NCBI GenBank assembly: GCA_963665555.2
Contig: OY762308.1
Coordinates: 1,302,001-1,366,000, forward strand
Reading direction: 5' to 3'
DNA length: 64,000 nt
Source of the DNA: CAXXXW01 sp963665555
GTDB taxonomy: Bacteria > Pseudomonadota > Alphaproteobacteria > Thalassobaculales > Thalassobaculaceae
Shown: positions 43,976 through 52,786 of the stretch, one piece after another
Numbering within the stretch: the stretch's first letter is position 1
How the letters are laid out: the number at the start of each line of letters is the position of its first letter
Notes under the pieces: model-generated
What the model was told of the DNA's origin: nothing
Seen by the model: only the letters and a program-made list of their open reading frames with translations
The model's database searches: none
Made by a program: the position numbers and the translations under genes

Positions 43976-44779
43976 TCAGGCGACGCGGAGTTCGACCGCG
44001 CCGAGGCCCTCCACCTCGTAGCGCGCCAGGTCGCCCGGCGCGGCGAAGCGGGTGGCGAGCGTCGAGCCGCTCATCACGATGTCGCCGGCCGCGAGCGGGC
44101 GGCCCTGCCCCGCCAGCAGCGTCGCCAGCCAGGCCAGCGAGTTCAGCGGGTTGCCCATCGCCGCCCCGGTGGTCGCGGTCTCGGTTTCCCCGTTATAGGC
44201 CAGCGCGACCGGGACGGCGGACAGGTCCATCCCGGCCCAGGCCGTCGAGGGCCGGCCCAGCACGATCCCGCCGCACCAGGCGTTGTCGGCGACCAGCGAG
44301 GCCGCGTCGAGGGCGGAGTAATCGGCGTCCCGGTCCTCGATCAGCTCGAAGGCCGGCATCGCGGCGTCGACATGGGCGCGGATCGAGGCGGCGTCGTAAA
44401 CCGCGCCGGCTTGCGTGTCGCTTCCCATGCGGAAGGCGAGTTCGAACTCCAGGCCGAGGCGCACGAACTCGGCGCGCCCGACCTCCGCCGGCCCGCCCTC
44501 GGGCGCGCGGCGCACCGTGGAGGCGAGGATCGCGGCGCCGCACGGCTCGTCCACCCCCACCAGGTCGCGGATCGCCTGCGAGGTGAGCGCGATCTTGTAG
44601 CCGGCGACCGAATCGCGCCCGTCCGCCGTCCACAGGCGCACCAGCGCCGCCTGCGCCTCGTAGGCCTCGGCGACGGAGTCCGGCGCCAGGTCGCCCGACA
44701 GGTTCTCGAACCGCCGGCGCGCGGCGTGCTCCTCGAACAGCCGGCGCGCGATGCGCCCGGCGCGGGTGTCGTCGGCCAT
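43976..44779 (-). CDS. 2-keto-4-pentenoate hydratase / oxalocrotonate decarboxylase family (MhpD/DmpE-like)
   Basis: The 267-residue FAH-like-fold enzyme hydrates 2-hydroxy-alkadienoates formed in meta-cleavage of aromatics. The metal-binding Glu residues lie in LEFELAFRMG and FELIEDRDADYS; GNPLNSLAWLATLLAGQG and GDIVMSGS are also conserved. The gene is 37 bases downstream of the enoyl-CoA hydratase gene on the same strand. No ring-cleavage dioxygenase is in the window. Confidence 0.87.
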   Translation of the reverse strand: MADDTRAGRIARRLFEEHAARRRFENLSGDLAPDSVAEAYEAQAALVRLWTADGRDSVAGYKIALTSQAIRDLVGVDEPCGAAILASTVRRAPEGGPAEVGRAEFVRLGLEFELAFRMGSDTQAGAVYDAASIRAHVDAAMPAFELIEDRDADYSALDAASLVADNAWCGGIVLGRPSTAWAGMDLSAVPVALAYNGETETATTGAAMGNPLNSLAWLATLLAGQGRPLAAGDIVMSGSTLATRFAAPGDLARYEVEGLGAVELRVA

Positions 44780-44816
44780 GTCCGTTCTCCCTCTCGCCGC
44801 GACTCCGGCGGGCGCG

Positions 44817-45611
44817 TCACCGCCCCTCGAAGACCGGCTTGCGCTTCTCCATGAAGGCCTCGCGGCCCTCGCGATAGTCGCGGCTGTCGAAACAGGCGCG
44901 GGTCAACCCGTCCACCAGCGCCTCGTCGAACGCCGCGTCGTCCTTCGTCAACTCGTTGACGGTAAGCTTGGAGGCACGCATCGAGAGCGGCGCGTTCTCG
45001 GCGATCCGGCCGGTTATGTCGGCGACCGCGGCGTCGAGTTCGCCGGCCGGCACGCACATGTTGACCAGCCCCATCGCCGCCGCCTCGGCCGCCGTGTAGC
45101 GCCGGGCGGTGATCAGGATTTCCTTCGCCCGCGCCGGGCCGACCAGCGCGACCAGGTTCTTGAGGTTGATCCGGTCGTAGGCGATCGAGAGCCGGGCGGC
45201 GGGGACGCCGAAGGTGGAATCGTCCGACGCGACGCGGATGTCGGCGGCGAGCGCGATCCCCAGGCCGCCGCCCAGGCAAAAGCCCCGGATGCGCGCGACC
45301 AGCGGCTTCTCGAACGCGAGCAGCTTGCGCCGCCCCTCGACGGAAATCCGCGCGTAGGCCGCCGCCGCCTCGGCGTTGTCGCGGTTCGCCGCGAATTGCG
45401 AAATGTCCGCGCCCGAGGCGAAGGCCTTGTCCCCGGCGCCGGTCACGACGACGCAGCGGATCGCCGGATCGGCCGCGAAGGCGCCGATCGCCGCGCCGAT
45501 CCCCTCCCACATCTCCAGCGAGATCGCGTTGCGCCGGGCCGGGTTGTTTATCTCGATCCGGCCGACGGGGCCGTCGGCGGCGGCGCGGATCTTGTCGGTC
45601 GAAAGCTCCAT
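44817..45611 (-). CDS. Enoyl-CoA hydratase/isomerase family protein
   Basis: The 264-residue crotonase-fold protein has the oxyanion-hole segments AFASGADISQFA and IRGFCLGGGLGIALAADIRVA. One catalytic Glu position reads Thr/Phe in ASDDSTFGVPAARLSI, so it may be an isomerase, hydrolase or decarboxylase and not a classical hydratase. It follows the CaiB/BaiF gene by 9 bases and surely shares its transcript. Confidence 0.88.
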   Translation of the reverse strand: MELSTDKIRAAADGPVGRIEINNPARRNAISLEMWEGIGAAIGAFAADPAIRCVVVTGAGDKAFASGADISQFAANRDNAEAAAAYARISVEGRRKLLAFEKPLVARIRGFCLGGGLGIALAADIRVASDDSTFGVPAARLSIAYDRINLKNLVALVGPARAKEILITARRYTAAEAAAMGLVNMCVPAGELDAAVADITGRIAENAPLSMRASKLTVNELTKDDAAFDEALVDGLTRACFDSRDYREGREAFMEKRKPVFEGR

Positions 45612-45620
45612 GCCGCGCCC

Positions 45621-46805
45621 CTAGATCACGCCGGCGGCGCGCAGTTCGCCGGCCTCGGCCGCCGAGACGCCGATCCCGGCCAGCACCTCCTCGGTGTGCT
45701 GGCCCAGGTCCGGCGTGGCGGCGTGCATCTTCTGCGGCGTGCGCGCGAGCTTGACGGCCTGGCCCACCATCCTGAGCCGCCCGAGGCGGGCGTGCTCCAC
45801 CGCCGGGTCCATGTTCAGGGTTTCGACCTGCGGGTCGGCGAAGACCTCGCCCATGTCGTGGATCGGCCCGCAGGGCACGCCGGCGTCGGCGAAGGCCTCG
45901 ACCCAGTGGGCGGTCGATTTCAGGCGCGTGTAGGCGGCGATCTCGGCGTTGATCGCCTCGCGCCGGGCGGTGCGGCTTTCGTTGGTGGCGTAGCCCGGGT
46001 TCTCGTAAATCTCCGGCGCGCCCATCGTGTCGCACATGCGCTTGAAGAGGTGGTCGGGCGAGGACTGGATGTTGATCAGGCCGTCGGAGGTCGGGAAGGT
46101 CCCCGTCGGCGTGTTGGTCGGGTGGTTGTTGCCCTCCTGGACCGGCACCTCGCCCGCGATCAGGTAGCGCGCGGCCTGGAGGTCCATCATCATGATCTGC
46201 GCCTCCAGCAGGGAGGTGTGGACCCACTGCCCCTCCCCCGAAGCCTCGCGCTCCAGCAGGGCCAGCAGCACGCCGTAGGCGAGGTTGATGCCGGCGGTCA
46301 GGTCCGCGACCGGGATGCCGACCCGCACCGGCCCGTTCTCCGGCATTCCCGTCACCGACATCAGCCCGCCCAGGCCCTGGGCGATCTGGTCCAGCCCGGC
46401 GCGCCGCGCGTAGGGGCCGGTCTGGCCGAAGCCGGAGATGCTGCCGTAGACGATCCGCGGGTTCGCGGCCCGCACCGTCTCGTAGTCGATGCCGAGCCGG
46501 TGCTTCACGCCCGGGCGGTAGTTCTCGAGGACGACATCGGCCTCCCTCGCCAGTTCGAGGAAAAGCTCCCGCCCCCGCGGCTCCTTCAGGTTGAGCGTGA
46601 CCGAGCGCTTGTTGCGGTGCAGGTTCTGGAAGTCGAACCCGTCGCGCGGCCCGCCGAGCGCCGTTTCCGAGAGCGCCGGCGGCTGTTCGATCTTGATCGT
46701 GTCGGCGCCCCAGTCGGCGATCATGCGCGCCGCCGTCGGCCCGGCGCGGGCGCGGGTGAGGTCGAGGACGCGGAAACGCGAGAGGGGGCCGCTTCGTTCG
46801 GTCAT
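45621..46805 (-). CDS. CaiB/BaiF-family CoA transferase
   Basis: The 394-residue class III CoA transferase starts with the typical FRVLDLTRARAGPTAARMIADWGADTIKIE spread over residues 10-39. The catalytic Asp is expected in QAARYLIAGEVP-upstream MMMDLQA, and the family signature RPGVKHRLGIDYE is present. It moves CoA between acyl-CoA and a free acid. With the crotonase and MhpD-type genes it forms a catabolic operon running left; a regulator is not visible. Confidence 0.9.
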   Translation of the reverse strand: MTERSGPLSRFRVLDLTRARAGPTAARMIADWGADTIKIEQPPALSETALGGPRDGFDFQNLHRNKRSVTLNLKEPRGRELFLELAREADVVLENYRPGVKHRLGIDYETVRAANPRIVYGSISGFGQTGPYARRAGLDQIAQGLGGLMSVTGMPENGPVRVGIPVADLTAGINLAYGVLLALLEREASGEGQWVHTSLLEAQIMMMDLQAARYLIAGEVPVQEGNNHPTNTPTGTFPTSDGLINIQSSPDHLFKRMCDTMGAPEIYENPGYATNESRTARREAINAEIAAYTRLKSTAHWVEAFADAGVPCGPIHDMGEVFADPQVETLNMDPAVEHARLGRLRMVGQAVKLARTPQKMHAATPDLGQHTEEVLAGIGVSAAEAGELRAAGVI

Positions 46806-47100
46806 GGATCGCTCCGCCGCCGGGCGCGCCGGCCGTTCGGTTTACGGATCGCGCCGGGGCCGGCGCGCCCCGAATGTGGCGCCCCGCCGCCCGAAAGGCA
46901 ACGCGCGCCGCGCCGGCCCTTGCCAACGCCGCCGCGCCGGCCATGCTCCGCGCATGGGAACGCCGCGCGCGCCATCGCCGGACGGCCTCGAACCGGATCG
47001 AGTAAAATGCCGAAAGGGGAGGATATTGCCTCCTGATTCGGTAATGCTTAAGTTACCGTATCGCGGGCGCCGGTCCGGCGCCCTGGAACGGGAGGAAACG
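46806..47100. other. Divergent spacer between the CaiB gene and the 65-residue orphan
   Basis: The 295-base spacer is very GC-rich up to about 46990, then AT-richer. It contains GGAGG-ATATTG-CCTCC at about 47015-47033 and the inverted repeat at 47039-47058, just before the small gene. Nothing else is seen. Confidence 0.4.
47039..47058. promoter_or_regulatory. Operator-like inverted repeat CGGTAA-N8-TTACCG
   Basis: A perfect 6-bp inverted repeat with an 8-base spacer lies in an AT-rich island, 42 bases upstream of the 65-residue gene. Its place suggests repression or activation of that gene. Inference from pattern and position. Confidence 0.4.
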
Positions 47101-47298
47101 ATGAGCGGCGCCGAGACCTTCGGGTTCGACGACTCCGTCGTCGAGGCCGGGACACCCGCCGTCGCCCCCGGCGAACGGGACCTCCAGCGCCTGCGCGAAA
47201 TGCTGATCGAAGGGCGGGATTCCGAATTCGTGGGATTTTTCGACAAGGCGTATTTCGACGGCTTGCGGGAGCGCCTCGGCCAGCGGGCGGGCGCGTGA
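47101..47298 (+). CDS. Small acidic protein, unknown (65 residues)
   Basis: The 65-residue protein starts at an ATG with GGGAGGAAACG directly upstream, an excellent ribosome-binding site. The N-terminal half is acidic and probably disordered (FGFDDSVVEAGTPAVAPGE); the second half is helical and charged (RDLQRLREMLIEGRDSEF, then FFDKAYFDGLRERLGQRAG). I do not recognise it. It ends 8 bases before the convergent N-formylglutamate amidohydrolase stop. An upstream inverted repeat and AT-rich leader point to regulated expression. It could be an antitoxin-like or adaptor protein, but no partner gene is adjacent. Confidence 0.65.
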   Translation: MSGAETFGFDDSVVEAGTPAVAPGERDLQRLREMLIEGRDSEFVGFFDKAYFDGLRERLGQRAGA

Positions 47299-47306
47299 CG
47301 CCGCCC

Positions 47307-48248
47307 CTACTCCGCCGCCAGGCTCGCGGCGGGGGACGGGGCCGGGAGCGCGCCGAGCGCGGCGACCAGCGCGCGCATGTCGCGGGCCAGCCGGAAAATG
47401 CCGGGGCGGCGCGCCAGCCGCTCCTCGTCCATGTAGATCGCGCGGTTGATCTCGACCTGCAGCGCGTGGACCCCCTCGCCCGGCCGGCCGTAATGGCGCG
47501 TGACGAAGCCGCCGGCGTAGGGCGCGTTGCGCCGGACCGCGTAGCCCATCGCGGCCAGCGCGCGCTCGGCCTCGGCCGTCACGGCCGGGTCGCAGGAGGT
47601 GCCGTGGCAGTCGCCCAGCACGAAATCGACCGCCCGGCCGCCGCGGTCCGGGCGCGGCCGCGCGGTCGCCGACGGCATCGAGTGGCAGTCCAGCAGGACG
47701 CAATGCCCGAACAGCGCCCGTGTCTCGTCCACCAGGCCGCGCAGGGCCGCGTGGTAGGGCCGGTAGTATTCGCGCACGCGCCGCTCGGCCTCCGCGAAGC
47801 GCAGCTTGCCGGCGTAGATTTCCTCCGAATCCGCGACCACCCGCGCGATCGTGCCGAGGCCGGCGGCGATCCGCGCGTTGCGGGTGACGGCGTAGCCGGG
47901 CAGCGCGTCGGCGAACATCGCCGGGTCGAGCTCCCAGGGTTCGCGGTTGACGTCGACGAAGACGCGCGGGAACTGGGCGCGCAGCATCGCCGCGCCCAGC
48001 GTCGGCGCGCCGGCGAAAATCTCCTCGACGAAACAGTCCTCCGAGGACCGCAGGCGGCGCAGCGGAATGCGGGCGCGGGCCACGAACTCCGGGGGATAGG
48101 CGCGCCCGCTGTGCGGCGAGGCGACCACCACCGGCGCGCGCCGCCCGGACGGCCGGTCGATCCTGAGCGGCGCGTCGGGCGCGCGCGGCCCCGCGGCCCG
48201 GCCGGGGTCCTCCGGCGGGGCCGGACGATGGGGAGCGTCCCTGGACAT
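47307..48248 (-). CDS. N-formylglutamate amidohydrolase family protein
   Basis: The 313-residue zinc enzyme of the HutG/N-formylglutamate amidohydrolase group has VVVASPHSGRAYPPEF with the first metal His, the LLDCHSMPS motif and later GDCHGTSC and HALQVEINRAIYMDE (Glu and Arg of the active site). The N-terminal 30 residues are Pro/Arg-rich. In histidine catabolism the enzyme yields glutamate and formate, but no other hut gene is near, so the substrate may differ. Confidence 0.9.
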   Translation of the reverse strand: MSRDAPHRPAPPEDPGRAAGPRAPDAPLRIDRPSGRRAPVVVASPHSGRAYPPEFVARARIPLRRLRSSEDCFVEEIFAGAPTLGAAMLRAQFPRVFVDVNREPWELDPAMFADALPGYAVTRNARIAAGLGTIARVVADSEEIYAGKLRFAEAERRVREYYRPYHAALRGLVDETRALFGHCVLLDCHSMPSATARPRPDRGGRAVDFVLGDCHGTSCDPAVTAEAERALAAMGYAVRRNAPYAGGFVTRHYGRPGEGVHALQVEINRAIYMDEERLARRPGIFRLARDMRALVAALGALPAPSPAASLAAE

Positions 48249-48346
48249 GCCCTTCCCTTACCCCGATCGCCCGCCCCTCGCCAGCCCCCCGCCGCCGGGC
48301 GCGGCGCCGCGCCCCGTTTCGGGCCGTCTTCGCGCCGGTTTCGGGC

Positions 48347-48374
48347 TTGCCAATCCGCGCCGCCGCGCTATAAC
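48347..48374 (+). promoter_or_regulatory. Promoter of tRNA-Val
   Basis: TTGCCA (48347-48352) and TATAAC (48369-48374), 16 bases apart, end 19 bases before the tRNA. The same TTGC...TATA pattern stands before tRNA-Asn in this window. Confidence 0.6.
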
Positions 48375-48393
48375 CGGCGCGCATCCGCCGGAG

Positions 48394-48468
48394 GGGCGCG
48401 TAGCTCAGCGGGAGAGCACTACGTTGACATCGTAGGGGTCGCTGGTTCGATCCCAGCCGCGCCCACCA
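48394..48468 (+). tRNA. tRNA-Val (GAC)
   Basis: A complete cloverleaf with acceptor stem GGGCGCG/CGCGCCC, a D-arm starting TAGCTCAGC, anticodon stem CTACG/CGTAG around loop TTGACAT (anticodon GAC), T-arm GCTGG-TTCGATC-CCAGC, and encoded CCA. Length 75 bases with CCA. Confidence 0.96.
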
Positions 48469-48592
48469 CCGGCCCGGCGGCGGAGCCCCGGGACGGTTTG
48501 CCCTTTCCCCGCGCGGGCGCGCCGCTCGACCCGCGCCGGCCGGCGGTGTAGAACGGCGGCCGTCCGCCGCGCGCATCCCGGAGCCTCCCGCC

Positions 48593-50956
48593 ATGACCGC
48601 AGAAGCCGCGCCGTCCGGCCCCCCGCCGCGCCCCGCCGCCCGCCGCCTCGTCCCGACCGCGACCCATTGGGGGACCTATTTCGCGGAGGTCGAGGACGGC
48701 CGCCTCGTGGCGCTGCGCGACTACGCGCGCGACCCCGCGCCGGCGATCATCGGGCCGGGGCTGGTGGACGCGGTGGACGACGCGGCGCGGGTGCGCCGGC
48801 CCATGGTCCGCCGGAGCTTCCTCGAAAAGGGCGTCGCGGCCGATCCGGCCGGACGCGGGGCCGAACCCTTCGTCGCCGTGCCGTGGGAGGAGGCGCTCGA
48901 CCTCGCCGCCGCCGAGATCGACCGCGTGCGGCGCGACCATGGCAACGGGTCGATCTTCGCCGGCTCCTACGGCTGGGCGTCGTCGGGTCGGTTCCACCAC
49001 GCGCTGAGCCAGATCCACCGCTTCATGAACGCCGCCGGCGGCTATCTCGGCAGCCGCAACAGCTACAGCCACGCCGCCGCCGAGGTCGTGCTGAACCGGG
49101 TCGCGGGCGATTTCCGGGGCCAGATCCTCGACCTCGCGACGCAGTGGCCGGACATCGCCTCGGATTGCGAACTGCTGGTGCTGTTCGGCGGGCTGCCGCA
49201 CAAGAACGCGCAGGTGACCTCCGGCGGCGTCGGCCGCCACACGCTCCACGAGAACCTGCGGGCCTGTTACGACGCCGGCGTCGAGTTCGTAAACGTAAGC
49301 CCGCTGCGCACGGATGTCGCGGACATGTTCGAGCCGGAATGGATCCCCGTCCGGCCCGGAACCGACGCGGCGCTGATGCTGGCGCTGGCCCACACGCTGG
49401 TCGCCGAGGACCTGCACGACAAGGCGTTCCTCGCCCGCTATACGGTCGGCTTCGAGCGGTTCCGCCCCTACCTGACGGGCGAGAGCGACGGCCGGCCGAA
49501 GGACGCCGCCTGGGCCGCCGCCATTACCGGCGTTCCGGCCGAAACGATCCGCGGCCTCGCCCGGCGCATGGCCGACAGCCGGACCGTGGTCTCCGCCGCC
49601 TGGGGCCTGCAGCGGGGCGACGGCGGCGAGCAGCCGATGTGGCTCACCGTCGTGCTCGCCTGCCTGCTCGGCCGGATCGGCCTGCCGGGGGGCGGCTTCG
49701 GGATCGGCTACGGCTCGGAGAACGGGATCGGCAACCCGGTCCGGCCCTTCGAATGGCCGGCCCTGCCGCAGGGGCGGAACGCGGTGGCGGATTTCATCCC
49801 GGTCGCGCGCATCGCCGACATGCTGCTGAACCCCGGCGGCGAATACGACTACAACGGGGAGCGGCGGCGCTATCCCGACGCGCGGCTGGTGTACTGGGCC
49901 GGCGGCAACCCCTTCCACCACCACCAGGACCTGAACCGGCTGGTCGAGGCCTTCCGCCGGCCGGAATGCGTGATCGTCAACGAAATCTGGTGGACGGCGA
50001 CGGCGCGCCACGCCGACATCGTGTTCCCGGCGACCTCCTCGCTGGAGCGCGACGACCTGATGATGGCGCATTGGGAGCCGTCGATCTCGCCGATGCGCAA
50101 GGCGATCGCGCCGGTCGGCGAAAGCCGGAACGACTACGACATTTTCGCCGAACTCGCCGGGCGCCTCGGCTGCCGGGAGGCGTACACCGAGGGGCGCGAC
50201 GCCGAGGGCTGGCTGCGCCACCTCTGGGACCGGGCGCGCCAGCGGGCCGGCGAGGCCGGCTTCGCGCTGCCGGACTACGACGCCTTCATGGAAGGCGGGC
50301 CGATGGAGGCCGTCCCCCGCGCCGGCCCGACGATCCTGTTCGAGGCGTTCCGCCGCGACCCGGACGCCAACCCGCTGAAAACCCCGTCCGGCAAGCTCGA
50401 AATCCATTCCGAGGCGATCGCCGGCTTCGGCTACGAGGATTGCCCCGGCCACCCGGTCTGGCGCGAGCCGGCGGAGTGGCTGGGCGCGCCGGCGGCGGCG
50501 AAATGGCCGCTGCACATGATCTCGAACCAGCCGAGCACGCGCCTGCACGGCCAGCTCGACAACGGCGCGGTCAGCCGGGGCAGCAAGGTCCGGGGGCGGG
50601 AGCCGGTCACGATGCATCCCGACGACGCGGCGGCGCGCGGCATCCGGACCGGCAACATCGTGCGCATCCACAACGCGCGCGGCGCCTGCCTCGCCGGCGC
50701 GGTGTTGAGCGACGGCGCGATGCGGGGCGTGGTCCAGCTGGCCACCGGCGCGTGGTACGACCCGGAAACGCCGGGCGAGATCGGCGCCATGTGCAAGCAC
50801 GGCAACCCCAATGTGCTGACCCGCGACGCCGGCGCCTCGAAACTGTCGCAGGGGCCGGTTTCGCATTCGGCGCTGGTCGAGGTCGAGCGGTTCGACGGCG
50901 AGCCGCCGGAGGTCACCGCGCACGCGCCGCCGACGATCCTGGAAAGGGAGGGCTAA
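48593..50956 (+). CDS. Molybdopterin oxidoreductase of the DMSO/biotin sulfoxide reductase type
   Basis: The 787-residue bis-MGD enzyme reduces S- or N-oxides. It lacks a signal peptide, Tat motif and N-terminal Fe-S cysteines, so it is likely cytoplasmic like BisC. The molybdenum ligand is expected to be Ser159 in RNSYSH. Other marks are IPVRPGTDAALMLALAH, ARHADIVFPATSSLERDD and the C-terminal domain beginning LHMISNQPSTRLHGQLDN. The ATG at 48593 was chosen for length; homology starts about residue 20 (VPTATHWGTYFAEVEDG). It precedes an SDR gene by 3 bases. Substrate unknown. Confidence 0.9.
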   Translation: MTAEAAPSGPPPRPAARRLVPTATHWGTYFAEVEDGRLVALRDYARDPAPAIIGPGLVDAVDDAARVRRPMVRRSFLEKGVAADPAGRGAEPFVAVPWEEALDLAAAEIDRVRRDHGNGSIFAGSYGWASSGRFHHALSQIHRFMNAAGGYLGSRNSYSHAAAEVVLNRVAGDFRGQILDLATQWPDIASDCELLVLFGGLPHKNAQVTSGGVGRHTLHENLRACYDAGVEFVNVSPLRTDVADMFEPEWIPVRPGTDAALMLALAHTLVAEDLHDKAFLARYTVGFERFRPYLTGESDGRPKDAAWAAAITGVPAETIRGLARRMADSRTVVSAAWGLQRGDGGEQPMWLTVVLACLLGRIGLPGGGFGIGYGSENGIGNPVRPFEWPALPQGRNAVADFIPVARIADMLLNPGGEYDYNGERRRYPDARLVYWAGGNPFHHHQDLNRLVEAFRRPECVIVNEIWWTATARHADIVFPATSSLERDDLMMAHWEPSISPMRKAIAPVGESRNDYDIFAELAGRLGCREAYTEGRDAEGWLRHLWDRARQRAGEAGFALPDYDAFMEGGPMEAVPRAGPTILFEAFRRDPDANPLKTPSGKLEIHSEAIAGFGYEDCPGHPVWREPAEWLGAPAAAKWPLHMISNQPSTRLHGQLDNGAVSRGSKVRGREPVTMHPDDAAARGIRTGNIVRIHNARGACLAGAVLSDGAMRGVVQLATGAWYDPETPGEIGAMCKHGNPNVLTRDAGASKLSQGPVSHSALVEVERFDGEPPEVTAHAPPTILEREG

Positions 50957-50959
50957 GCG

Positions 50960-51757
50960 ATGGACACGGGCGCGGACGGACTCGATTTCGCCGGCAAGGG
51001 CGTGCTGGTCACGGGCGGGGCGAGCGGCATCGGCCGCGCGGCGGCCGCGGCCTTCGCGGCGCGCGGGGCCGCCGTCGCGGTCTCCGACATCGACGCGGAG
51101 AAGGCCGGCGCGGCGGCGCGCGAACTCGGCAACCGCCATGTCGCGGCGCCCGGCGACATTTCGGACGAGGCCGCGGCCCTGGCGGTCGCCGAGGCGGCGC
51201 GGGCCGGGCTGGGCCGGATCGATGTGCTGCTCAACTGCGCCGGCGTGTCCGATGCGTTCGCGCCGACGCTGGAGCAGTCGGTGGCGCACTGGCAGCGGGT
51301 GCTCGACGTCAACCTGACCGGCACCTACCTGATGTGCCGCGCGGTCGCGCCGGAGATGCTCGAACGGGGATCGGGGGCGATCGTCAACATCTCCTCGCTC
51401 GCCGGGCTGGTGGGGCTGCCCTGGCGCAACGCCTACGTGGCCTCGAAGCACGGCGTCGCCGGGATCACCAAGACGCTCGCCATCGAGTGGGGCCAGCGCG
51501 GCGTGCGGGTGAACGCCGTCGCGCCGGGCTATATCGACACGCCGATGACCCGCCCGCTGATCGACGCCGGGCGGGTGGACGAGAAGCGCATCCGGCGGCG
51601 CACCCCGATGGGGCGGATGGGGCGGCCGGAGGAGGTGGCCAACCTGATGATGTTCCTCGCCTCGCCGCTCGCCTCCTATGTCAACGGCGCGGTGGTGCCG
51701 GTGGACGGGGGCTACCTCGCCTACGGCGCGGCCGGGGACGCCGCCGAGGTCGACTGA
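50960..51757 (+). CDS. Short-chain dehydrogenase/reductase
   Basis: The 265-residue classical SDR has VLVTGGASGIGRAAA, VLLNCAGVSDAF (NAG variant NCAG) and the catalytic pair in NAYVASKHGVAGI; PVDGGYLAYG closes the domain. It starts 3 bases after the molybdenum enzyme and is co-transcribed. Asp after beta-2 (VSDIDA) suggests NAD use. Substrate unknown. Confidence 0.9.
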   Translation: MDTGADGLDFAGKGVLVTGGASGIGRAAAAAFAARGAAVAVSDIDAEKAGAAARELGNRHVAAPGDISDEAAALAVAEAARAGLGRIDVLLNCAGVSDAFAPTLEQSVAHWQRVLDVNLTGTYLMCRAVAPEMLERGSGAIVNISSLAGLVGLPWRNAYVASKHGVAGITKTLAIEWGQRGVRVNAVAPGYIDTPMTRPLIDAGRVDEKRIRRRTPMGRMGRPEEVANLMMFLASPLASYVNGAVVPVDGGYLAYGAAGDAAEVD

Positions 51758-51788
51758 CGCGCGGCGGCGCCGGCGGCGGGCCGGGCGG

Positions 51789-52658
51789 ATGGGCCGCCGC
51801 GCCTGGTGGCGGGAGCGGTCCGGCGCGCTGGGCGTCGCGCTGTCGCTGGAGGCGCGGGTCGCGCACCGCGAGCGCACGCCCTTCCAGACCGTCGAAATCC
51901 TGGAGCACCGGGCGCTGGGGCGCGTCCTCGTCCTCGACGGCTACATCCAGGCGGCCGAGGCGGACGAGTTCGTCTACCACGAGATGGCCGCGCATCCGGC
52001 CCTGCTCGGCCGGCGGCGCGAGGCGGCCTCGGTGCTTATCGTCGGCGGCGGCGACGGCGGGGTGCTGCGCGAGGTCCTGGTCCACGATTTCGTCGCGTCG
52101 GTCGCCATGGTCGAGATCGACCGGCGGGTGGTCGAACTCTCCAACCGCTGGCTCGGCGTCCAGGGGGATTACGGCGACCCGCGCGTCGCGCTGGAGATCG
52201 GCGACGCGGCGGAATACGCGCGCCGGGCGCGGGCCGAGGGGCGGCGCTTCGATGTGGTCGTGCTCGACCTGACGGAGCCGGTCGGCCCATCGGCGAGCGT
52301 GTTCTCCGAGGCCTTCGTCGCGGACCTGGCGGCACTGCTGTCGCCGGAGGGCGTTATCGTCGATTCCGACAGCATGTTCCTGACGACCGGGGGCGGGCGG
52401 TTCCTGCAGGAGGAAAGCGCGGGCGGCGAGAACCTGGTGACGGCGATGCGCCGGACCCGCCTGCTGCCGGGCTTCGAGATGTACCGCGCGGCCGCGCCCT
52501 CCTATCCCGGCGCGGATTTCGGCTTCTTCCTCTACAGCCGCGACGGCGCCTCGCTGGCCGTTCCCGCGCGCGAGCACAACGGCCGCCATTACGACCCCGC
52601 CATCCACCGCGCCGCCTTCGTCCTGCCGCCCTGGCAGCGGGAGTGGCTGGGGGTTTGA
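51789..52658 (+). CDS. speE: Polyamine aminopropyltransferase (spermidine synthase-like)
   Basis: The 289-residue enzyme transfers an aminopropyl group from decarboxylated S-adenosylmethionine to a diamine. It shows the N-terminal beta-domain FQTVEILEHRALGRVLVLDG in the range 34-53, YHEMAAHPALL, the cofactor loop LIVGGGDGGVLREVL and the catalytic acidic motif VVLDLTEPVGPS. The last differs from the usual DSTDP, so the exact diamine is uncertain. The ATG at 51789 is 31 bases after the SDR stop. Confidence 0.9.
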   Translation: MGRRAWWRERSGALGVALSLEARVAHRERTPFQTVEILEHRALGRVLVLDGYIQAAEADEFVYHEMAAHPALLGRRREAASVLIVGGGDGGVLREVLVHDFVASVAMVEIDRRVVELSNRWLGVQGDYGDPRVALEIGDAAEYARRARAEGRRFDVVVLDLTEPVGPSASVFSEAFVADLAALLSPEGVIVDSDSMFLTTGGGRFLQEESAGGENLVTAMRRTRLLPGFEMYRAAAPSYPGADFGFFLYSRDGASLAVPAREHNGRHYDPAIHRAAFVLPPWQREWLGV

Positions 52659-52786
52659 GGGCGCGGCGGGGGCCGAAGCCCCGGTCCCGGTTCCGGCCGC
52701 TCCGTTTCGCTTGGCCGCCCGGCCGGCGATGTGTTTCAATTCCCGGCGGGGCGCGGCGCGCGGCGCGCGGCGAAGGGAGCCGGAAC

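Noticed and set aside
48419..51877. A 1152-codon minus-strand frame
   Set aside because: Antisense shadow of the sulfoxide-reductase-type and SDR genes, beginning inside tRNA-Val territory.
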